DNA from: Nocardioides agariphilus
GTDB taxonomy: Bacteria; Actinomycetota; Actinomycetes; Propionibacteriales; Nocardioidaceae
Direction of reading: 5' to 3'
DNA length: 64,000 nt
NCBI RefSeq assembly: GCF_015352445.1
Contig: NZ_JADKPO010000001.1
Span: forward strand, 186,001-250,000
A model generated the notes under the pieces. That model was not told where the DNA came from. It ran no database searches and saw nothing but the letters and a program-made list of their open reading frames with translations. Shown piece by piece: positions 58,856 through 64,000 of the stretch. The translations under genes and the position numbers were made by a program. The number at the start of each line of letters is the position of its first letter. Position 1 is the first letter of the stretch.

Positions 58856-59948
58856 GGCGTGAGTCTACGCGGTCCTGCCCGACCCGGCGGAGTACTTCCT
58901 CCACGAGAGCGGCCACCTCCGCAGGGTCCGGGACTCCGGGAGGAACGGCGTCGGGCGCAGGCTCACCGGGTCCCGCCAACAGCGGTGAGAGGTCGTCGAG
59001 GTCTCCGTGGACCGGATGGCTGCTCGCCTCGATCTCGCGTCGCCATCGGTTCGCTGCCGGGACCAGTACGTCGGTGAGCGAGGCCGGCGCACGTGGTCTC
59101 GTGCCGGAGTAGGAGGTCAACAGCCCCTCCCCCAGTTCGCGCTTGACGAGTTGCGTGTGCTCCCGCGGGGTCAGGAGCCCGGCCACGGCGGCGTTGACTG
59201 CTCGGAGCACGGCTATCGCCTCCCGCGTCAGCGAGATGTTGGCCGGCGCCTCGGCGAGCGGGTCGACCACGGCTGCCGCTTCGACCTCGATGCCGCAGGC
59301 CTGGGCGAACCGGTACCACAGCACCTCAGGGGCCGCTCCGGGCGGCGGGCAGGTCACCAGGTGGACCCGCTGGGCGGGCACGAACGTCGACCAGCGGCGC
59401 AGCGCCCCGGCGTAGTCCTGTGCATGCCAGAAGTGCGGCCGCGGCGGTGGTTCGGGATGGTCGGCGAGGTACTGGTCGCGCTCGAAGTCGGCGAACGAGG
59501 CCGCCGAGCCCAGCTTGACCTCCTCCTGCCAATGGGCCGTGGTCTGACGGCCGAGGTCGCGCGCGGTGACGACCACGTCGACCTGAAGTCCGGAGTAGGG
59601 CTGCAGTGCTGCCGCGATCTCGTGCGGCTCGGCCCCGCCAAGGATCTCGTGGCTGATCACCGCGATGCCGTCATGGGCGCGCACGCGGTCGGCGAGCGCC
59701 TGCCACGTGCCGGCCACGTCGGCTGCGCCCAGCCCGAACTTCTCGTGGCTGCCGCGCACCTCCACCGCGCCGAGGAACATCGCCTGAGGTCTGAGGTACG
59801 GGTAGAGCACCCCGGCCTCGCGCAAGGCGTCGCGGTGGCGGACCAACAACGCCTGGAGGTACGTCGTTCCCGTCTTCGGCAGCCCGACGTGCAGCACCAG
59901 TCTCGTGCTGCCCGACTGACCGCCCGACAGACCGTCTGGCCGCGTCAT
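58752..59948 (-). CDS. Sulfotransferase-family protein
   Basis: 398 residues. The PAPS loop is VLHVGLPKTGTTYLQALL near 18-35; VVVTARDLGRQTTAHWQEEV near 138-157 gives the 3'-phosphate site. It is a paralogue of the protein at 54056. The C-terminal 35 residues (from DSRHDGAGN) are Arg-rich and overlap the lipoprotein start, so the natural end may have been extended. ATG start at 59948 (MTRPDGLSGG). Divergent from the MgtE-N protein by 40 bp. Confidence 0.82.
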   Translation of the reverse strand: MTRPDGLSGGQSGSTRLVLHVGLPKTGTTYLQALLVRHRDALREAGVLYPYLRPQAMFLGAVEVRGSHEKFGLGAADVAGTWQALADRVRAHDGIAVISHEILGGAEPHEIAAALQPYSGLQVDVVVTARDLGRQTTAHWQEEVKLGSAASFADFERDQYLADHPEPPPRPHFWHAQDYAGALRRWSTFVPAQRVHLVTCPPPGAAPEVLWYRFAQACGIEVEAAAVVDPLAEAPANISLTREAIAVLRAVNAAVAGLLTPREHTQLVKRELGEGLLTSYSGTRPRAPASLTDVLVPAANRWRREIEASSHPVHGDLDDLSPLLAGPGEPAPDAVPPGVPDPAEVAALVEEVLRRVGQDRVDSRHDGAGNPGGLADSPRAVERLRRRLRLLRGRSVDS

Positions 59949-59988
59949 GCGCCCATCGTGGCACCGCTCCCGAGTAGCGTTCGCGGAT

Positions 59989-61236
59989 GTGAGCACCAGC
60001 CCGTCCCGCGTGTACGCCGCGCGGCTCGTCGGACTGCCGATCTTCGACCCCCAAGGAGACCAGGTCGGCAAGGTCCGCGACCTCGTGGTGGCCCTTCGCT
60101 CCGAGGTCAGCCAGCCGCGGGTGCTCGGCATGGTGGCCGAGGTGTTCGGACGCCGGCGCATCTTCGTGCCGATGACGCGGGTGACCCACATCGACGCGGG
60201 CTCGGTCTACACGACCGGTCTGCTCAACATGCGCCGCTTCGAGCAACGTCCCACCGAGACGCTCGTGGTCGGTCAGCTGTTCGACAAGACCGTCACCGTG
60301 AAGGCGACCGGGGTGACCGCCACCATCTACGACGTCGCGATGGAACAGGCCCGCACCCGCGACTGGGTCGTCAGCCGGGTCGCGATCCAGGAGCCTGCCA
60401 AGGCACTGCGCCGCCGCGGACAGACCCACGTGGTCGAGTGGGGAGAGGTCGAGGGCCTGACCCGGCGCGAGCCCGCCCAGGCCGCCACCCAGCTGATCCA
60501 CGCCCTCAACGAGCTGCGTCCGGCTGACGCCGCGAGTGTGATCCACGACCTGCCCCCGGAGCGTCGTACGGCGGTGGTCGCCGCGCTGACCGACGAGCGG
60601 CTCGCCGACGTCCTCGAGGAGCTTCCCGAGGAGGACCAGGTCGAGATCCTCGGCTACCTCGAGGGCGAGCGGGCCGCCGACGTACTGGAGGAGATGGACC
60701 CCGACGACGCCGCCGACCTGATCGCCGAGCTCCCGCCCGAGAGGGCCGAGCAGCTGCTGATGCTCATGGAGCCCGAGGAGGCCGAGGACGTCAAGCGACT
60801 GATGTCCTACGTCGAGAACACCGCCGGCGCCATGATGACCTCCGAGCCGGTGATCCTCGGACCCGATGCGACCATCGCCGATGCGCTCGCCCACGTGCGC
60901 AACCCCGACCTGACCCCGGCCCTGGCCGCCCTGGTCTACGTCTGCCGTCAGCCGCTGGAGACCCCGACCGGCCGGTTCCTCGGGGTCGCCCACATCCAGA
61001 GGTTGCTACGCGAGCCTCCGTCGACGCTGGTGGCCGGAGCGCTCGACGACTCCATGGAGAACCTGCGCGTGGAGGCCACCATCGACGAGGTCGCGGCACA
61101 TCTCGCGACGTACAACCTGGTGGCGGCCCCGGTCGTCGACGAGGACGGCCACCTGCTGGGCGCCGTGACGGTCGACGACCTGCTCGACCACATGCTCCCC
61201 GAGAACTGGCGCGACCGGGCGGTGCGCAGTGTCTGA
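59989..61236 (+). CDS. PRC-barrel/MgtE N-terminal/CBS protein lacking a transporter domain
   Basis: 415 residues from the GTG at 59989. N-terminal PRC-barrel-like part (VYAARLVGLPIFDPQGDQVG), then an MgtE N-domain of helical repeats (ELRPADAASVIHDLPPERR, LEELPEEDQVEILGYLEG), then two CBS domains (MMTSEPVILGPDATIADAL and DEVAAHLATYNLVAAPVVDE). The MgtE membrane domain is missing, so it should be cytosolic and may sense Mg2+ or nucleotide. M. tuberculosis keeps a similar gene beside DUF1003 and mrp. Overlaps DUF1003 by 8 bp. Confidence 0.83.
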   Translation: MSTSPSRVYAARLVGLPIFDPQGDQVGKVRDLVVALRSEVSQPRVLGMVAEVFGRRRIFVPMTRVTHIDAGSVYTTGLLNMRRFEQRPTETLVVGQLFDKTVTVKATGVTATIYDVAMEQARTRDWVVSRVAIQEPAKALRRRGQTHVVEWGEVEGLTRREPAQAATQLIHALNELRPADAASVIHDLPPERRTAVVAALTDERLADVLEELPEEDQVEILGYLEGERAADVLEEMDPDDAADLIAELPPERAEQLLMLMEPEEAEDVKRLMSYVENTAGAMMTSEPVILGPDATIADALAHVRNPDLTPALAALVYVCRQPLETPTGRFLGVAHIQRLLREPPSTLVAGALDDSMENLRVEATIDEVAAHLATYNLVAAPVVDEDGHLLGAVTVDDLLDHMLPENWRDRAVRSV

Positions 61237-61771
61237 GCTCTCGGGGTCTTCGCGACGCGCGCGGCTCGACACCCCTCGCGAGACCCGCCGTCAGCTGGTG
61301 CGGCGGCCGGCCTACGACGCGGACCGGTTCGGGGTCTTCGCCGAGCAGTTCGCGCGGTTCATGGGCACCGCACGGTTCCTGATCTACATGTCGGGCTTCG
61401 TCGCGGCGTGGCTGCTCTGGAACACGCTGGCACCTGAGCGCCTGCAGTGGGACGCAGCGCCGTCCTTCATCATGCTCACCTTGATGCTCAGCCTCCAGGC
61501 GTCCTACGCCGCCCCGCTCATCCTGCTGGCCCAGAACCGCCAGGAGGCTCGGGACCGGGTCACCTACGAGCAGGACCGTCAGGCCGACGCGCGAGCACAC
61601 GCCGACATGGAGTTCTTGGCGCGGGAGGTCGCCTCCCTGCGGATGGCGGTCGGGGAGGTCACCACTCGCGACTTCCTGCGCTCCGAGCTGCGGTCCCTGC
61701 TCAGCGAGCTCGAGGAGCGCGCCAAGCTCGACGACGACGAGGACGAGAGCGGCGACCGCGAGGGCGCGTAG
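61229..61771 (+). CDS. DUF1003 membrane protein
   Basis: 180 residues. Two transmembrane helices (about 48-65 and 80-100) with the family motif FAEQFARFMGTARFLIYM near 37-54 and a cytosolic acidic tail (ELRSLLSELEERAKLDDDED). Function unknown; always close to the MgtE-N gene in actinobacteria. GTG start within the upstream gene. Confidence 0.88.
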   Translation: MSELSGSSRRARLDTPRETRRQLVRRPAYDADRFGVFAEQFARFMGTARFLIYMSGFVAAWLLWNTLAPERLQWDAAPSFIMLTLMLSLQASYAAPLILLAQNRQEARDRVTYEQDRQADARAHADMEFLAREVASLRMAVGEVTTRDFLRSELRSLLSELEERAKLDDDEDESGDREGA

Positions 61772-61778
61772 GCACGAG

Positions 61779-62501
61779 TCAGGACAGCAGCACCAGCCCG
61801 GTCAGCGGGATCAGCCAGCTCACGAACGAGCCCACCAGGAAGTACTCGGTCAGGCGGTGCACCTTGTCCTGCTCCTGCGGCGAGGACAGCTCGGGCCACC
61901 GCAGCAGCCCCTTGGCCGCGACCACGATCGCGGCGGCGGTGAGGTTGCCGGACAGACCGAACCCGAGGATGAACAGCCGCTCGAGAGGCCCGAGCAGACG
62001 TCCGCCCTTGAGCGTGCGGGCCGGACCCTGCAGTCCGCCCAGCGTGCTCGGTCGCATCGTCCCGGTCGCTGAGAGGACCAGGCGCACGACTACGTTGCCG
62101 GTCGAGAGCTGGGCAAGCAGCACCCCTGCCAGTAGCAGGGCACGATCGGGGTCGAGGCCGCTCAGCACGGGCAGGCGCACGCCAGCAAGCCAGTCGGCGT
62201 AGGGCCCACCTGCCCCGGACGCCGCCCCGGACAGCAGCACCACCGTCGCGGCTCCGACTCCGAGCATGGCCAGCGGGAGTCCGGCACGGGCAGTGCGGAA
62301 CCCGAGGGCCACCACTCGCTCCCAGGCGAGCGCAAACCCGCCCAGGGCAAGAACGGCAACCAGGTCGGGCCAGCCCGTCAGCCCGGCGAGGAGGCCGATC
62401 ACGACGGTGAGGGCCGCGCCGACAACGCCGGGGAGGAAGCGAGTGGGGCGCACCGAGTGCACCAGGTCGGTCACGCCCATCGCGACCAGCAGCAGTGCCA
62501 A
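61779..62501 (-). CDS. Multi-helix membrane protein, DUF3307-like partner of SatD
   Basis: 240 residues with about seven helices. The C-terminal part (GPLERLFILGFGLSGNLTAA then AIVVAAKGLLRWPEL and EYFLVGSFVSWLI) resembles the DUF3307 membrane family often encoded with SatD. The start is probably the TTG at 62501, 5 bp after the SatD stop; the next ATG is at 62480. Cotranscribed with the SatD gene. Role unknown. Confidence 0.68.
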   Translation of the reverse strand: MALLLVAMGVTDLVHSVRPTRFLPGVVGAALTVVIGLLAGLTGWPDLVAVLALGGFALAWERVVALGFRTARAGLPLAMLGVGAATVVLLSGAASGAGGPYADWLAGVRLPVLSGLDPDRALLLAGVLLAQLSTGNVVVRLVLSATGTMRPSTLGGLQGPARTLKGGRLLGPLERLFILGFGLSGNLTAAAIVVAAKGLLRWPELSSPQEQDKVHRLTEYFLVGSFVSWLIPLTGLVLLS

Positions 62502-62506
62502 CCAGC

Positions 62507-63202
62507 TCAGTGGATGCCTCCCAGTAGCTCCTCGGCCGCCACCAGCACGGCCAGTCCGTCATGTCGGACCCGTTGCGACACCGCCGAGGCGGAGATGGCC
62601 TCATCCTCGGCGATCTCGCGCTGGGTCCTGCCCGACAGCAGACCACGAAGCACCCCCAACGACCGCTCCGACAAACGCCCGAGCAGCTCGTCGCGCAGCA
62701 TCAGCGCCGCGTTCACCGTGCTCTCGTCGGCGCCGGTGCAGCCCTCGGCCAGCCGGTAGGCCGTCCGGCGACGACGGTGCCCCGCTCGCTCGGCAGCCTC
62801 CTCGACGGCGATGATGGCCGCCCTGGCCGCCCACCACCCCGGGCCGTCCTCGACCCGCGGGTCCTCGTCGAGCACCTCCACAGGACCCCAGCCGACGCCC
62901 TGACGCACGTCCACCTCGGGCCACAGCGACAGCCTCAGCCACCTGGCCGCCCCCAAGGCGCCCCCGACCCGGGCGAAGGTGCCCTGGTACTCGTCGCCGG
63001 CGGTGATGCGTAGCGGCGACATGACCACCTGCTCGCCCGTGGCTCGCTCCTCGCTGCGCAGCAGGTCGTTGAGCTCCTCGAGGCGACCGCTCAGGCGGGC
63101 GTGGAGGGCGCGACGGTCGGTAGTGGTGCGCGATCCGACCACGTCGCCGAGCAAGGTGGCGACCGCAGCCGCGGATGAAGGTCCTACCTTCTTTTGCGAC
63201 AC
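62507..63202 (-). CDS. SatD-family protein with C-terminal HTH
   Basis: 231 residues. The N-terminal two thirds show the SatD pattern: ATLLGDVVGSRTTTDRRAL near 15-33, ITAGDEYQGTF near 65-75, RLSLWPEVDVRQGVGWG near 88-104, and WWAARAAIIAVEEA near 120. The end is an HTH (RTQREIAEDEAISASAVSQR near 190-209). SatD proteins are linked to acid tolerance in streptococci, but function here is unknown. The GTG start is 7 bp after a -10-like TATAGT, so the message may be leaderless. Confidence 0.78.
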   Translation of the reverse strand: MSQKKVGPSSAAAVATLLGDVVGSRTTTDRRALHARLSGRLEELNDLLRSEERATGEQVVMSPLRITAGDEYQGTFARVGGALGAARWLRLSLWPEVDVRQGVGWGPVEVLDEDPRVEDGPGWWAARAAIIAVEEAAERAGHRRRRTAYRLAEGCTGADESTVNAALMLRDELLGRLSERSLGVLRGLLSGRTQREIAEDEAISASAVSQRVRHDGLAVLVAAEELLGGIH

Positions 63203-63249
63203 AATGAAGACTATACCTTACTTTCTTACAAGTGAAGATAATATCTTCA
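63203..63249 (-). promoter_or_regulatory. AT-rich promoter/operator of the SatD gene
   Basis: TATAGT (63215-63210, minus strand) lies 7 bp before the GTG. Two related elements, AATGAAGACTATACCTT (63203-63219) and AGTGAAGATAATATCTT (63231-63247), repeat at 28 bp. The second forms a palindrome, TGAAGAT-AAT-ATCTTCA (63233-63249). The stretch is much lower in GC than its surroundings. The remaining bases to 63329 are the mrp upstream region. Confidence 0.6.
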
Positions 63250-63329
63250 TCGGACTCCGGTCGCGAGGGATCCCGCGTCCCGGGGCGCGCGCAGGCCCGC
63301 GAGGTGCCACCGCCTAGACTCGCCGCACC

Positions 63330-64000
63330 ATGAGCACGTCCCTGACCACGCCGTCGCACGAAGCCGTCGACGCCGCACTCGCCCAGGTCAACGACCCCGA
63401 GATCAAGCAACCCATCACCGAGCTCGGGATGGTCGACAGCGTCGAGATCGACGGCGGCATCGTCCGCCTCACGGTGCTCCTCACGGTCGCCGGCTGCCCG
63501 CTGAAGGACACCATCAACCGCGACGTCAACGCCGCGCTCCGTGCCGTGCCGGGTGTGACCGACGTCGAGCTGACGCTGGGGGTGATGTCGGCCGAACAAC
63601 GCGCCGGCTTGCAACAGCAGCTACGCGGGGGGCAGGCGCAGCGAGAGATCCCCTTCGCCCAGCCCGGCTCGCTGACCAAGGTCTTCGCGATCGCCAGCGG
63701 CAAGGGCGGCGTGGGCAAGTCCTCGGTCACGGTCAACCTGGCGCTGGCCATGGCCGCACAGGGGCGCTCGGTCGGCATCGTCGACGCCGACGTCTACGGC
63801 CACTCGGTGCCGGCCATGCTGGGCATCGCCGACGCTCGCCCGACCCAGGTCGAGGAGCTGATCATGCCGGTCCCGACGGCGTCGGGAGTCAGCGTGATCT
63901 CGATCGGGATGCTCAAGCCGCGGCGCGACCAGGTGGTCGCATGGCGCGGCCCGATGCTCGACCGGGCGCTGGTGCAGATGCTGTCCGACGTCTACTGGGG
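63330..64000 (+). CDS. mrp: Mrp/NBP35-type Fe-S carrier P-loop ATPase (3' truncated by window edge)
   Basis: The visible 223 residues have a DUF59/MIP18 N-terminal domain (ALAQVNDPEIKQPITELGMV, with the VAGCPLKDTI segment) and a ParA-like ATPase starting at about 115 with the deviant Walker A ASGKGGVGKSSVTVNLALAM near 123-142 and GIVDADVYGHSVP near 150. Mrp proteins load or carry [4Fe-4S] clusters. The ATG at 63330 follows a weak ribosome site. The C-terminal CxxC that binds the cluster is beyond the window. Confidence 0.93.
   Translation, partial: MSTSLTTPSHEAVDAALAQVNDPEIKQPITELGMVDSVEIDGGIVRLTVLLTVAGCPLKDTINRDVNAALRAVPGVTDVELTLGVMSAEQRAGLQQQLRGGQAQREIPFAQPGSLTKVFAIASGKGGVGKSSVTVNLALAMAAQGRSVGIVDADVYGHSVPAMLGIADARPTQVEELIMPVPTASGVSVISIGMLKPRRDQVVAWRGPMLDRALVQMLSDVYW

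Noticed and set aside
59989-61236. MgtE magnesium transporter
   Set aside because: It has the MgtE N-terminal and CBS domains but no membrane helices, so it cannot transport.

Overview
The window is a contiguous stretch of high-GC actinobacterial chromosome. Very high third-position GC, many GTG starts, 4-bp ATGA/GTGA gene overlaps, and actinobacteria-typical families (DUF3107, DUF5302, DUF6758, MoeZ, PucR, LicD-methyltransferase) support this. The repeat content and gene set look most like Nocardioides or a close relative; the genus is inference. I see no tRNA, rRNA, CRISPR array, phage or insertion sequence.

Layout. (1) 0-3.6 kb: end of a PaaI-type thioesterase, then a cyanuric-acid-amidohydrolase/barbiturase-family ring opener, a carbamate kinase and an APC permease. 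(2) 3.7-10.4 kb: MFS efflux pump with divergent TetR regulator and paired operators, two dehydrogenase-fold proteins, a membrane-anchored multicopper oxidase, a SMI1/KNR4 protein. (3) 10.6-18.4 kb: HyuB/HyuA-type hydantoinase/oxoprolinase, PlsC acyltransferase, a MOSC protein flanked by two diverged copies of an unidentified structured RNA, and an amidase. (4) 18.4-27.9 kb: CoxG-CoxL-CoxS-CoxM-like molybdenum hydroxylase, PucR regulator and, divergently, an AllH-AllF-AllG-like (DUF2877-FdrA-DUF1116) carbamoyltransferase. (5) 28-33 kb: thiol peroxidase, then a DUF4129-MoxR-DUF58 operon ending in an alkyltransferase-like protein. (6) 33-34.4 kb: secreted serine protease and a dense cluster of palindromic repeats. 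(7) 34.3-41 kb: moeZ, TetR, DUF3107, ferritin-like protein, DEAD-box helicase and ParA in an order resembling Mycobacterium tuberculosis Rv3206c-Rv3213c. (8) 41-49 kb: housekeeping and transport genes. (9) 49-60 kb: a cell-surface/secreted region with two EEP-fold proteins, a PLD-like protein, OafA acyltransferase, two sulfotransferases and a LicD-methyltransferase fusion. (10) 60-64 kb: MgtE-N/CBS protein, DUF1003, a SatD pair and the start of mrp.

How genes may work together. Regions 1, 3 and 4 contain the parts of a nitrogen-heterocycle or ureide catabolic route: molybdenum hydroxylase, ring-opening amidohydrolase, hydantoinase, amidase, carbamoyltransferase (to carbamoyl phosphate) and carbamate kinase (to ATP), with a PucR regulator. 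The substrate is not determined by the sequence.

The strongest unexplained signal is around the MOSC gene at 15889-16587. Two colinear, diverged ~240-nt RNAs point away from it, each ending in a strong hairpin with an identical 7-nt loop. Each is preceded by TGTGGA sites repeated at exactly 21 bp. A second theme is a family of palindromic repeats, some of which sit in frame inside genes or supply start and stop codons.
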